Source of the DNA: Sipunculus nudus
Taxonomy: Eukaryota; Annelida; Sipuncula; Golfingiida; Sipunculidae
Assembly (NCBI GenBank): GCA_026874595.1
Contig: CM049316.1
Coordinates: 55,129,676-55,193,675 of the forward strand
Length of the DNA stretch: 64,000 nt
Direction of reading: 5' to 3'
Shown here: positions 34,937 to 47,955 of the stretch, piece after piece
How the letters are laid out: every line of letters begins with the position of its first letter
Numbering within the stretch: the stretch's first letter is position 1
Notes under the pieces: model-generated
Database searches by the model: none
What the model saw: only the letters and a program-made list of their open reading frames with translations
What the model was told of the DNA's origin: nothing
Made by a program: the position numbers and the translations under genes

Positions 34937-37013
34937 TTTATGCCCCCGCCACAAAGTGGCCGGGGCATATAGTTTTACCCATGTCCGTCATTCCGTCATT
35001 CCGTCATTCCGAAATGAAACAGTTGTACGGACTTTTTTTCGCAATGCCTGCAGATATTGGCCTGATTTTTGGTGTGTGGGGAGATATAGACCAGTTACAG
35101 ATCGAGTTCGCGTTTCTTCCCGGTTGACCTACTTTTGACAGTTTTACGGCTCCTAAACTTAGAAAATTTCATGAAAAATAGAAATATTCATGACAGATAC
35201 ACATGTACGGACTTTTTTTCGCAATGCCTGCAGATATTGGCCTGATTTTTGGTGTGTGAGCAGATATAGACCAGTTACAGATCGAGTTCGCATTTCGTCC
35301 TGGTTGACCTACTTTTGACCGTTTTACGGCTCCTAAACTTAGAAAATTTCATGAAAAATAGAAATATTCATGACAGATACACATGTACGGACTTTTTTTC
35401 GCAATGCCTGCAGATATTGGCCTGATTTTTGGTGTGTGGGCAGATATAGACCAGTTACAGATCAAGTTGCATTTCGTCCCGGTTGACCTACTTTTGACCG
35501 TTTTACGGCTCCTAAACTTAGAAAATTTCATGAAAAATAGAAATATTCATGACAGATACACATGTACGGACTTTTTTCGCAATGCCTGCAGATATTGGCC
35601 TGATTTTTGGTGTGTGAGCAGATATAGACCAGTTACAGATCGAGTTCGTGTTTCGTCCTGGTTGACCTACTTTTGACCGTTTTACGGCTCCTAAACTTAG
35701 AAAATTTCATGAAAAATAGAAATATTCATGACAGATACACATGTACGGACTTTTTTCGCAATGCCTGCAGATATTGGCCTGATTGTTGGTGTGTGAGCAG
35801 ATATAGACCAGTTACAGATCGAGTTCGCGTTTCGTCCCGGTTGACCTACTTTTGACCGTTTTACGGCTCCTAAACTTAGAAAATTTCATGAAAAATAGAA
35901 ATATTCATGACAGATACACATGTACAGACTTTTTTTCGCAATGCCTGCAGATATTGGCCTGATTTTTGGTGTGTGAGCAGATATAAACCAGTTACAGATA
36001 GAGTTCGCGTTTCGTCCTGGTTGACCTACTTTTGACCGTTTTACGGCTCCTAAACTAAGAAAATTTCATGAAAAATAGAAATATTCATGACAGATACACA
36101 TGTACGAACTTTTTTTGCAATGCCTGCAGATATTGGCCTGATTTTTGGTGTGTGAGCAGATATAGACCAGTTACAGATCGAGTTTGCATTTGGTCCTAGT
36201 TGACCTACTTTTGACCGTTTTACGGCTCCTGAACATAGAAAATTTCATGAAAAATATGGATTTCATGACAAATACACATGTACGTTTTTTTTTTCTCAGT
36301 GCCTGCAGATATTGGCCTGATTTTTGGTGTGTTGGCAGATAATGACCAGTTACAGATGGAGTTCGCGTTTTGCCAAAGTTCACCTATTTTTGACCATTTG
36401 GCGGTGCTCTCACATAGAAAATTTCATAAAAAAGTGCACATGTATGGACTTTTTTTCGCAGTGCCTGCAGATATGGGCCTGATTTTTGGCGTGTAGGCAG
36501 ATAATGACCAGTTACAGATCGAGTTCCTGTTTTGTCTCAGTTGACCTACTTTTGACTATTTGACTGCTCCTGAACATAGAAAGTTTCATGAAAAATATAA
36601 ATTTTCATAACAAATGCATATGTACTGACTTTTTTTCCTCAATGCCTGCAGATACCACCCTGATTTTTTTTGTGTGGTCAGATAATGACAGTTACAGATC
36701 GAGTTTGCGTTTCATCCTGGTTGACCTACTTTTGATTGTTTACTGATCCTAAACATAGAAAATTTCATGAAAGACAGAAATTTTTATGGAAAATGCACAT
36801 GTATGGACTTTTTATTCACAATGCCTGCATATACTGGCATGATTTTTGGTGTGTTGCTTGATAATGACCCGTTACAGATCGAGTTTGCATTTTGCCCTTG
36901 TTGACCTACTTTTGACCATATGACACCTCCTGAACTTAAAAATTTTTCCAAATTTTACAAATGTTTCTAATTTGCCCAAGGCGGGGGCATTTGTGTCGTT
37001 CCGACACATCTAG
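34937..37013 (+). mobile_element. Helitron-like element with about eleven 180-bp tandem units
   Basis: The ends carry an 11-bp perfect subterminal inverted repeat: ATGCCCCCGCC (34940-34950) and GGCGGGGGCAT (36980-36990). The 3' end is a perfect hairpin, TGTGTCG-TTC-CGACACA (36992-37008), followed after one T by CTAG (37010-37013), the CTRR layout of Helitrons. A small 5' hairpin (GCCAC-AAA-GTGGC) starts at 34949. The interior is a tandem array of 178-180-bp units marked by CCTGCAGATATTGGCCTGAT. The marker recurs at about 35047, 35227, 35407, 35585, 35764, 35944, 36122 and 36301, then in more diverged units to about 36830. No protein is encoded. Confidence 0.7.
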
Positions 37014-37159
37014 TTTTATTTATTTTTTTATTTGGAGGAAATCGCCTCTAATTTTTTTAATGCTAGCTTAACAAACTAAATGACATCTGCAGAATTCAAT
37101 TCCAGTTTCAGACTGCCTGACAGGGCAGTATCACATGCTTCCACTCATTTAATATCCAT

Positions 37160-37378
37160 GTGTTAACCAGGCCCAGTGACTAATGCACCTGAAGGACCTG
37201 GATATGTAATCATCCCCATTTCTGGGTCATACCAAAGATGTACCCCAGTCCACTTGTTTGTGAGTAAAACAGAACCATTTAGCACAGCCTTCCCATTAGC
37301 CTGCAGAGCACTCACCCTTGGTATGGGCCAAGTGTGAAAAATCTCACCACCTTGGCTGATATTTGAACTCAAGGCATG
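37160..37378 (-). repeat. SINE-like dispersed repeat, copy 2
   Basis: The minus strand reads GAGTTCAAATATCAGCC, GGTGAGTGCTCTGCAGGCTA, TATGACCCAGAAATGGGGAT and CAGGTCCTTCAGGTGCATTA. These match the copy at 8203-8430 block by block, and the copy at 53870 more loosely. Confidence 0.5.
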
Positions 37379-38521
37379 GGAAATGGTAATGTCGCCACAA
37401 ATATCAGACTCAAGCTGTGAATTGTTTTTGTTAATTCCTCACTTAGATACATGAAGAAAACCAGTTCTTCACAGTAACATTGTTACAATTGTATGAATGG
37501 TAATCATGGTGCAGTTTTCAGTAGGCCTCAAAGTAGGTCCTATTGGTCAACTATACATGTTACTGGGTAAATTAATTACAGCCACACTGAAAAACCAAAA
37601 TTGAATATTTCACCTACTTATGGCCATATGAGCCCACTTAAAAAACATCAATTCAAATTTTATAATATTGTGATATGCTCCAAATACTGTATGAAACATG
37701 TGTTAAATAAAAACAGAAGTTTATATTAATTTTTATGCATATCACCACTTAGATGAAAAATTAGAAATTTTTCAAAGGGTGACCAATCACATAAGGAACA
37801 CAGGTACCTGACTTCACAGTAATGATTTACCAAAAAAAAATATGTTTATATGTATCAATGTCTTAGCTAAATATTAAAATATTGTCATTTCAATCAAATA
37901 TAACCTTAATCTTTATGGTAACATATTATATAATTTCAAATCATCTAAATTAAAAAGTAATATAAGAAAATGTTTCACATGTTTCCCCATCACATGAGCA
38001 GCACAAGTGCATGACTTCACCGGAATTCATCCAGGTGTAGCAGAAAAAATACACCAGCAGACAAATACTGAAAAACTAGCAAAAACACTGGGCCAAGGTA
38101 ATAACAAGCAGGTGTGCCAAATATACCTGTAAACAAACATAGGAGAGAAGGTACCTGTTCCAGGTCCCCAAGCCTCTCATACTTGTATCTAACGATGCCA
38201 GAGAATTCATAGGTTTCTCATAAAATGTCTTGGTGTTCTGTGCTAAAGGCTTCAGACAGTGTTCTCCTCTGATCTTTTGGCATGAGATGTGGACTTGTGG
38301 CTTCTTAGCTCTCCTTCATGTATGTGGGTGTGCAATGTCTAACATTTATTTATAAATCTTACATATATACATGTTTATAAATCTGGCAGTTGCAATAGCA
38401 TGAAAAACATGTGTTAATGTGTCAATGGACCATTTTTGTAATAAATAGCTAATGAGCTAAACCATCTAATGAAGCAATATTGCCAATATTATTGAATTTG
38501 TAAAGCAAACATACACTGCTG

Positions 38522-38524
<3 letters not shown>

Positions 38525-38566
<42 letters not shown>
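38525..38566. repeat. (TA)n microsatellite
   Basis: About 21 uninterrupted TA steps. Confidence 0.95.
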
Positions 38567-38568
<2 letters not shown>

Positions 38569-40538
38569 TGTATGTATGTATGTCAAGGCCCTGGTCCTAA
38601 TCTTGACCATCTGCCAATTGGTCCAGACCAAAATATATGTGTGTGACTTAAGTAATATGACGCACACTGTAGAAATAAAAAAATGTTATTCACAGTAATT
38701 ATTGTGAGGTACACTGAAATATTGACAGTTTTTTCACTGAAGTTCACCTCATGTTTTGATAATACTTGTCTTATTTAATTTATAAACAGTATGATGCTAA
38801 AATATGTGCAAACCCGAGCTTCAGTGAAAAAGGTCAACTCTTTCAAAAAGTATGTACATGTTTATGTTGGAAGTGCAGTTTGCTCATATGATAATAGTTT
38901 GGTAAGTGATATTAGTTTGTGGAGCTTCATGTCATGAGCAAATATAAATATTTAATGGGATAGGAACTGGCTTGTTATACAAAATTACAACTATAGCTAA
39001 TGATCAAGTCTGAAATGAGTGCAGTCTCTTTCTTCACAGAAAATGCTGGGATAACATCAAGTTTAAATGTGAATTTCTTAAAAGCAGAGTCAAAAAAGTA
39101 AAAACACCTTGAAAGTGTGATGATCCTTTTTAACAAAACTTCTGTTCACATTACTGAAACCATGAAGACTACTAAGAATATTACAATTTTAAGATCTTTA
39201 CTGCTGCCATGAAAAAAGCTTAAAGTGGATAATACATACTTTAGAGCATGTTTTCATAGAGCTAGAAGTCTAACATTTTACATATAGTCACTCCCAGTAC
39301 CAATGTCCTCATGTTTTTCAGGGATAATTTTTCATACAAGTGAAGCAGTGTAAACCTTTTTGGTCAAAGGGTTGCAGGAGTTATTACATCGACTGCCTGC
39401 ATAAAAAATGATGCCATACCTTGCTAAGATTTTGTATGAGACAAATAATCCAAAATATGACAAACAGGTTACAGTGTTTAGGACTTTTTTATTGCCAGAG
39501 AACTGATAATAAACAAGCAAGGCAAATTGATGATGTCAGTCAATTGAAGGTGATGCACAACTGATCTTTGTGAGGTCTTTGTGACATCACTGTTGTCTAT
39601 AACAAACACCGCACACAGCCATAGACATGGAAAGTGTACAATGTAGGAATGTATCATCCAGCAGTGCTGGGAAGATGCCATCCATGGTCCATTAGCATTA
39701 ATAACTCAAAAGAGTCGCACAGTAAATACTTTTTTACATGATTTATAACTACTTTACACATAATTGGCTGACTATCTGTAAATTTACTTTAGGCCATAGG
39801 GCATTTTTAAAGAAAATTCTAAAAATAATTATTGCAAAAAAACATGGGGACAAGGGTTTTGGGACAGACTAATGTACTTTAAAACTGGAAATGGAAGCAT
39901 GATGACAGAACATTGTCTGCAGACCTACACCATCAACCTACCTGGAGTCACGAACCAAAAAAGACTAACAGGCATTATGAACTTAGAGAGTTACCATTAC
40001 CTCCAGTGACAGTTGCATCCTCTCACCCTTAAAAGCATCCAATAGAGTACTAATAGAAAAGAAAGTTACTGTACTGAGTAAGGTGAAGACTCACAACGGC
40101 TCACAATCTTCCTTTGGTTCCTAACAAAAGACCAGTCACTATTCATAGCACTTGTCCTGTATAAGTCACTGAGTCTGTGAAGGAAAGCTAAAGTGAGACC
40201 TGCTACAAGTACTGGTTATTAAAGACAGCACTTAAACAGCCCAGTAGCTCTGATATCAGTCACCAGTGTCATCACAATGGCATGCTGTGACCCAGCTACA
40301 GCCAGGTCAACTTTAGCAGCTTATCAGCAGCTGTTCCTTAATAAACTTTCAGTTTCAGTCATGATACCCTGCCCTCTAATACTGTTGTTGTTTCCTTATC
40401 TGACTCTCTAAATCTGTATTTACTGCACGGTAATTAAACCTATTGGTTACAAAAAAAGAAAACAATATCACAATGGAAATGAAATATACATTTTTTGTAT
40501 TGAGACTAAAACAAGTTTTTGATCTACTGCATCTAATT

Positions 40539-40540
<2 letters not shown>

Positions 40541-40608
<68 letters not shown>
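40541..40608. repeat. (TA)n microsatellite
   Basis: About 34 uninterrupted TA steps, the longest such tract in the window. Confidence 0.95.
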
Positions 40609-40613
<5 letters not shown>

Positions 40614-41683
40614 CACTAAAATTCCAACCCTCCAGAACTGCCTTTTTACAAGCCAAAGCAGCATATGATGTGAAAGTTGACTGTATTTACTCACAGTGTC
40701 CTTGACACATGGTAAACTGAGACTTATAAATTCCTCCTTTGGAAGTTGTTACCAGTGGAGGTTATAATATATATTATGGCTTCAATAAGATGGATATGCA
40801 AATACATATATAAGAACAATCTTCCTACTACACACAGAACCATATTTATGCTACAATTAAATACAATTACAGAGGAACCCATCTGAAAGTCTACCTGTCT
40901 AATAAGACCCCCTGTCTATATTAAGACAATCCTTGAGTGAACCAAAAGCATTCACTTTGATTATAACTGACCAGTTTACTAAGATTTAAGACCACTTTTT
41001 ACCAGTCTTATTACACACTGGTTTCACTCTATTTCTTGTTCCTATGCTCCACATAATATTACTGAAAACCAACTTGAATAAATGTATGCAATCTTTTTTT
41101 TTTTTAAATTGTCAAACAACCAGACATATATCAACATGGAAACAAATTTGACCTCTGAATAACATTGCTGCCACATGCACTAAAATGCTTAAAATATCAT
41201 GTATGTATAATCTATTCAGTTCTAACTCTTTTCTCTGTATCTGTAAATCTGAAACATCTGCATAATACACACAAATCAGTGGCAGATACCCCCATGACAA
41301 ATCTGAACACAGCAACGTAGCTGTGAGGCCCAGTGTGACCTGACAGTGAAATCCAGGTCACCGATAAAGGTCATTATCAGTCAGCTGGGACTGATGCCAA
41401 CTGTTGACATATACATGTATATTACAGATGGTGATTTTTTTATAAGTTACAAACATTGATTACAATAACATGGCATGTAATGGAATAACAAGACAAGGGG
41501 ACAAAGGAGCACTCTGTTAGCCTTAATGAGTATAGTCTGATTAAACAATTACACTTGTAACTAGATTAGAAAATGGAAATCACAGTCAAATGTGTTAAAA
41601 CCAAAGTCATAGGAAGAGCATATAAAAATATAAGTCATAATCAAAACATTACCAAAACATGGACCCTGACAAAATGGAAATAA

Positions 41684-41685
<2 letters not shown>

Positions 41686-41734
<49 letters not shown>
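41686..41734. repeat. (TA)n microsatellite
   Basis: About 24 TA steps followed by CACATACATATG. Confidence 0.95.
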
Positions 41735-41741
<7 letters not shown>

Positions 41742-42583
41742 CATATGCAACTTAATCAGTATACTTCAAAATTCTAAAGCACATTGGTATGTGGCAGGCA
41801 TAAATATGGAACATAGTCTTCATTTTTAGACTAGAATTCCTTTTAAAACTCTTAAATTCTACAAATTTTCACTCTTTATGTATATTCTGTTAATTTATTA
41901 TTTTTTAAATGATGGTTTGTGATTTAATTCCATACAATTATTTCAGGTCTCTATAAGTAATGAATCAGTGTCACTGATGCAATCACATTACATACATCAT
42001 ATTTATTTATCCATTGGAACATATGGAATTTAATAATACATTATCACATGTATTCTGATTAATGGTCACCATCCATGCAGCAGTTACCATGATATGTCAT
42101 TTTGCATTATGTATTAAATGTTTTCAAGGGAAAAGCAGAAACTGTGTGTAATTCAATAATATTATTATTATTATAGCAGCCTGGCTTGTCTGTGTGCACT
42201 AAACATACACAGGTTTTATTGATTACCTTTAGACATACATGGACACCTGAGACAACTGTAACAGCAACTGTTAGTATTTACTGACCCACATAACATACAT
42301 GTAATGGTGGCTACCTTGTCAACCAACCATCCCTCTATTACAAACACATCAAGTCAATATATATATGTTGACACATTCTAGCAAAGTACTGACATATACA
42401 TATATGTCACAGCTGAGACTGAAAACTTGCCTAGGTGAATCCACAATCAATATCACATGTAGACAAATTGTAAGTCTGCATGATTTCAATCTTGACTGTT
42501 ACATACACATTTAACAGTACATGTTTATGCATGGAAGTCTCTGATTGGGGATTCAGTTACACCCATGTGTGTACACTAATTAA

Positions 42584-44541
42584 ACAAGGGACCCATGGGT
42601 CTTGACGCTCAGCTGCATTTGTCTATAAGGATAAATGTTTATGAGGTTTTCCAAAATATTGGTCCTGTGATCAGTTTGAAGCCAACCTGTCTACCCAAAC
42701 TGGAGTTATCATCCATAAACTAATTTGTGAATGGATTGGCCCTGTGACCTTAACCTTTCACCTTGTGACCCAAATATCAAAAGGAAACTCCCCTTATCGG
42801 CAGGTGCACCACATGTTGATGATGGAAGGATTGAGATGAAAAGTTTGGCTTAAAATGCATCCACAATCTTTCTAAAGGGGTGGGTCCTGTGACCTTGATC
42901 TCATGACCCCAGAATCAACAGTTCTAACTTTAGTGGTGGGCCATGTATAAGTCAAGTTTGAAACCAATATTTCAAACCAAACTGGTGTTATCATCTGGCA
43001 AATAATATGTGGATAGATGGCCCACATGACCTTGACCTTTGACCTTGTGACCCCAAAATCCATAAGTTACTTCCACTATTGGCAGGTGAGCAACATCTGG
43101 AAGATAGAAGGTTTAGGACAGAAAGTTTGGATAAAAATACATCAACAATCTTTTTAAGGAAGTGGGTCCTGTGACCTTGACCCTTGACCTTATGACCCCA
43201 AAATCAAAAGGATTCTTACATTATTGGTGGGTCATATATAAGTCAAAATTGAAACCAATATGTCAATCAAAACTGGAGTTTTCATCCAGAAACAAATATG
43301 TGGACAGATGGGCCCCTGTTACCATGACCTTTGACCTTGTGACCCCCAAATCAATCAGGTTCTTCCCCTATTGGCAGCTCAGCTATATGTGCAAGATGGA
43401 AGGTTTGGGATGAAAAGTTTGGCTTAAAATGCATCCACAATCTTTCTAAATAAGTGAGTACTGTGACCTTGACCTTTGACCTCATGACCCCAAAATTGAA
43501 CAGAATCTTTCCCTATTGGCAGATTAGCAGTGAAAAGTTTGGCTTCAAATGCATATGCATTCTTTTTAAAGAAATTAGTCCTGTGACCTTGACCTTTGAC
43601 CATTGAACTCCAAAATCGACATGGTTCTTACTTTAGTGGCGAGTCATATACAAGTTACATTTGAAACCAATATGTCAAACTAAACTGGAGTTATCATCTG
43701 GAAACTAATTTGTGAACAGATGGCCCCTGTGACCTTGACCTTTCACCATGTGACCCCAAATTCATTTATGCTTTCCCCATACTGGCAAGTCAGCAAAATG
43801 TGCAAAATGGTACGTTTGGGATGAAAAGCTTGGCTTAAAATGCAGCCATTATCTTTTTAAATAAGTGAGTCCTGTGACCTTGACCTTTGACCTCGTGACC
43901 CCAAAATCATAAAGGTTCCTGCTTTAGTGGTAGGCCATACGTAAGTCAAATTTGAAATCCATGTGTCAATACAACCTGGAGTTATCATCTGGAAACAAAT
44001 TTGTGTGGACGGATGGATTGACAGACAGACAGACGAACAGACTGACAGATAAGGTTATCACTATATGGCATCCACTTGTGATCAATAAACACACCAGGTT
44101 TTGGGACACTAGATGTAATTACAGCTGAGAAACTGACATGATTGTCGTCATTTTATAGTAAAAAAATAGAAAATTATTCGTTAAAATGACAAAAAATACA
44201 GGTGGCCCCACCACTTTCCAGGAACTGACCAAACTAGTCATGGTCAATATTCAAGGCAAGATTCATGACAATTCATGCATTAATTATCAAGATATTGGAG
44301 GTTTTGTATTCTATTTTTGATTATTCTGGGGGGTAATTTCAAGCCCCATAGCTCCGAGGATATAGGTCACAGTGACCTAATTTCAGGTTTCCAAACAGAT
44401 TTTTTATTGACCTCCTTGGATGTTAACTTAGAAGTTTCTAGGACCAGCAGTTACGATTTGTGCCCTGCTAACGGACGGCCGGCTTACGATGGACAAAGCG
44501 CTATTCCTATACCTCAGTTGACTTACAGTCAGCTGAGCTAA
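42584..44541 (+). mobile_element. Helitron/Helentron-like non-autonomous element, copy B
   Basis: This is a close relative of copy A, starting ACAAGGGACCCATGGGTC with GCTCAGCTG at 42607-42615. It ends in CTCAGTTGACT-TAC-AGTCAGCTGAG followed by CTAA (44538-44541). GCTCAGCTG near the 5' end is the exact reverse complement of CAGCTGAGC at the 3' end, a subterminal inverted repeat. It contains about nine TGACCTTGACCTTTGACC units (42745-43900) and a single degenerate GGTGGCCCCACC (44201). It lacks the 278-bp array of copy A. Confidence 0.65.
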
Positions 44542-44639
44542 AAATTAAAGTAGTGATAGAAATCATATGAAAAATCAACTAGAATGATGCAAAACAGATA
44601 TATGTCCCCCTTCCCTATGAGCTTCCCATCCCCAAACTG

Positions 44640-45120
44640 GAGGGGGAAAAAGGAATACTTCAAAAGTCACAGAATGCACAAATACTTTCTATACCAGCTG
44701 ATTTGACCTTGACTATGAAGGTCAAGGTCACACATTTCTGAACACACTATGATTTTTCCAGAAACATTTTACCTATCAAATTCCATGAAAACAAATTCAG
44801 TGGTTAAAAAGTTGTGGTGTAAAAAAGAATTATATTGCTGCTGATTTGATCTTGAAGATGAAGGTCAAGGTCATCAGTTTTTAACACCTCCAAGGTTTTG
44901 GTAGAAACATTTCATGTGTTGAATTTAATTAAAATATACTGAGTGGGTTCAAAAGTTATATATATACAGCGTTCATAAATAATTTCTAATCCGGCCGATT
45001 TGACTGTGAAGGTCAAGATCACCAGTTTTCAAACTCATCTGATATATTGGTAGAAACAATTTAAATTTCAAATTCCATTAAAAAATGTTAAGTCATTCAA
45101 AAGTTATAACATTTGCAAGA
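44640..45120 (+). repeat. ACCTTGAAGGTCA-family tandem repeat, copy 4
   Basis: About three units with cores TTGACCTTGACTATGAAGG plus TCAAGGTCACA, GATCTTGAAGATGAAGGTCA plus AGGTCATCAG, and GACTGTGAAGGTCAAGATCA. Each is followed by a GGTAGAAACA..CAAATTCCAT block and a TTCAAAAGTTAT block. Unit length is about 140 bp. Confidence 0.7.
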
Positions 45121-46025
45121 AAAGACACAGATAACGACTATGGATGACGATGACGCTGCCGCCCCTGACAGACCAAACACTATATATATATATCTCCCCC
45201 CATGGGAGGGTAGATATAATGATTGAAAGAAAAAATCGACCAATGATCGATTTATCATCAATTATTTTATATAGCATCTGTATTTCCATGAAATTTGCTG
45301 TAAAGAATTATACCTTAATTATTGACTGTATAAATTCAGTATAACTTGTATATCATGCTGAAAGGTAAAGGGTATAGCCAGGATTTTGATACATATTAAT
45401 TGCACAAGGTTAAGTTTTAATGCTGTTTGCTGTTTTGTGTCCTGTTCTTCTTATAACCCAGACTAAAATAAGAAAATCTTATATGGATAAAATGACTTCA
45501 ACTGATGTATATACATAATTGTCTGTGATCAATTGTGCAAAAATGCAATTGATTTACTTAAAAACAACCAATCATTGATAAAACTGATTAACTGGCACAC
45601 CACTATTTATTAAAGAAATATTTTTTAAGATAAATTTACAAAGTCTCTCCTTCTCTTTCTCCACATGAGGGCACCACTGTATATTTACATACATGTGTAT
45701 GTATATATACATTCAAAGCAGAAATCTGAATTTGTTAGTGTCAGAAACATGGCTGTTTCTCCATAAACACACTGATGTGCATTGTACAATGTAATGTACA
45801 GCTTTAAAAACTCTTTTATTAAATAAGTAGAATTATGGTCACTCACAAACAGAAGACTGATGAAAGTGTATTCAACCACACCTTCCTTATCAGGTGATAT
45901 ACACTGAGGATAGACCCATGACCAGTTATCTTAATGTCACATCTGTCACACCACTCACTACACATGCTGGGTCTGTTGAATACATGGGCAATGACACCTG
46001 ATGCACTTGTACTGTATACACTTTT

Positions 46026-46455
46026 ACATTTCTTCCTCCAGGGAGGATATGTTTTTAACAGATTCTTTATGATACAGATTCAATAACTGACCCTCTTACC
46101 ACCACAGCCCTTTTAGGCTAATTCTCTGTCCCTTTGACCAAATTAGACACATTTTTGTTTCAACTTATGTACATTTCTTCCTCCAGTGAGGATATGTTTT
46201 TAACAGATTCCTTATTATACAGATTCAATAACTGACACAAGCTAACACCACAGCCCTTTTAGGCCAATTCTCTGTCCCTTTGACCAAATTAGACAAGTTT
46301 TTGTTTCAACTTATACACATTTCTTCCTCCAGTGAGGATATGTTTTTAACAGATTTCTTATTATACAGATTTAATAACTGACCCTAGCTACCACCACAGC
46401 CCTTAAAGGCTGATTCTCTGCCCCTTTGAGTCAGTTTGACCAAACTAGACACATT
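46026..46455 (+). repeat. Three tandem copies of a 146-bp repeat
   Basis: Copies start ACATTTCTTCCTCCAG at 46026, 46171 and 46317. They share GAGGATATGTTTTTAACAGA, AATAACTGAC, CACCACAGCCCTT and TTTGACCAAATTAGACA. Confidence 0.9.
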
Positions 46456-46621
46456 ACATGCTTGTCTTGTGATGATTGTGATTATATTAATGATTTATGA
46501 TTACAGGTATTACTATTAAGGTCTTGTCTAGTTCATCGTCAATCACTGAATAAGGACATAAGGTTAATAACATTTTCTTTAAACTTGGCTTTATGAAAAT
46601 GAAGTTCTAAAGCTGCCTGCA

Positions 46622-46674
46622 TGGTCAAGTAGGACTATATACACTCACTGCCAAAGTGATCCATGTTTGAATCC
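46622..46674 (+). repeat. tRNA-like sequence (SINE head or tRNA pseudogene)
   Basis: TGGTCAAGTAGG (46622-46633) fits the Pol III A box, and GTTTGAATCC (46665-46674) fits the B box at a normal spacing of about 40 bp. The acceptor stem does not close cleanly, so it is not an intact tRNA gene. A SINE promoter or decayed tRNA is more likely. Confidence 0.4.
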
Positions 46675-47646
46675 ATGTGAATATTTAAAACAGTTTTTCT
46701 ATATTATACAATTGTTCATACTTATCTTAAGCATCTTTAACCATTTGTTTCAATACATGTACATAAAAAATAAGATGAAAGGGAAAAGGGAATCTTGTAT
46801 TAATTAGCAAAACAGGGACTGAACAGGGAATATAAAACCCTTCCCCTGATACCCCACCCCCATCACCACCCACACTTTTTCCCTGTAAACATGGTACCTT
46901 TATGGGTTTTGTTTTTATTTGTCTTTGGAAAAGAAGGAATATGCAAGCAAAATTAACATAATTTATAACCCACAGAATCTGATGAGCCCAAGCAAACTTC
47001 TGAGAATTAGCCACCTTTTCTATAGGGTTACTAAAATTCCTGGAGGATATATATTATTTTTTTTTTGTATTTTTGGCAATAAATATTAAATAGGTCTTAT
47101 CACCAATAAAGCATGTTGAATAAACATGAAAAATAGCTTCTTCCCTTTAGAATAAACTGTTAACTGCCAATATATTGTCCTGAAACTATTTGCTTACTCC
47201 TGTAAAGAGTATTTTAAACAGTGGACCTGGCAGAATCATAGGTGTCTACATTAATACATCTAGTGTGCATCGCCTAGGCCACAACACTTGTCAATCAGGA
47301 GATGCCTTGACTGACTTGGCTGAAAATAAGGTAATAAATGTTCCCGCATGCTGAAACATCAGGGGTTGCAGCTCACAATCAAACCTCCTGCCTTGTTATG
47401 GTAAACAGACACAACTGGACCGTTTATCAACACACAGAGTCACTGATGATGATGTGTTATAAAGCCTTATGGGAGGTACTGAGACTGTGTGCTGGAGATG
47501 GTTTTGCTAGGAAACTTTTGTATAAAGGAAAACTGAACTGATAGTGTGAAAGAATAGGCATAATATTGCTCCTGATTATGTCCCTTTAAGCTTGTGGCAT
47601 TTTGACTATTTGCCTGGGTATCACTGAAGGAAATAAAAAGCTATAG

Positions 47647-47955
47647 ACACACAAGTACACTGCATGTTTCAGTACACAATAAACATGATATATATTTTTA
47701 GTAACAACAGTAAATCATCCCATAGAATCAAGAAAGACACCCTAGATGCACTTAATTGTGACAGCTATCCTAATTCTGTCACATAAACAATATCTATAGA
47801 AACACAAGTACACTGCATGTTTTGGTACACAGTAAACATGATATGTATTTTTAGCAACAACAGTAAACCATCCCAAAGAATCAAGTAAGACACCCTAGAT
47901 GCACTTAATTGTGACAGCTTTCCTATCCTAATTCTGTCACATATACAACATCCAT
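47647..47955 (+). repeat. 153-bp direct tandem duplication
   Basis: Both copies carry ACAAGTACACTGCATGTTT (47651, 47804), AACAACAGTAAA, CACCCTAGATGCACTTAATT, GTGACAGCT and CCTAATTCTGTCACAT. The second has small insertions. Confidence 0.9.

Larger units (their letters stand above)
37379..42583. other. Non-coding AT-rich region with long TA tracts
   Basis: No exon is supported on either strand. It contains three pure TA microsatellites (listed separately) and otherwise unique AT-rich sequence with no recognisable product in the short frames. Confidence 0.5.

Noticed and set aside
34918-36496. Short plus-strand ORFs repeating PADIGLIFGVW-type peptides
   Set aside because: They are translations of the 180-bp tandem unit inside the Helitron-like element, broken at each unit by stops or frame changes.
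46622-46674. Functional tRNA gene
   Set aside because: A and B boxes fit, but the acceptor and anticodon stems do not pair properly. A SINE head or pseudogene is more likely.
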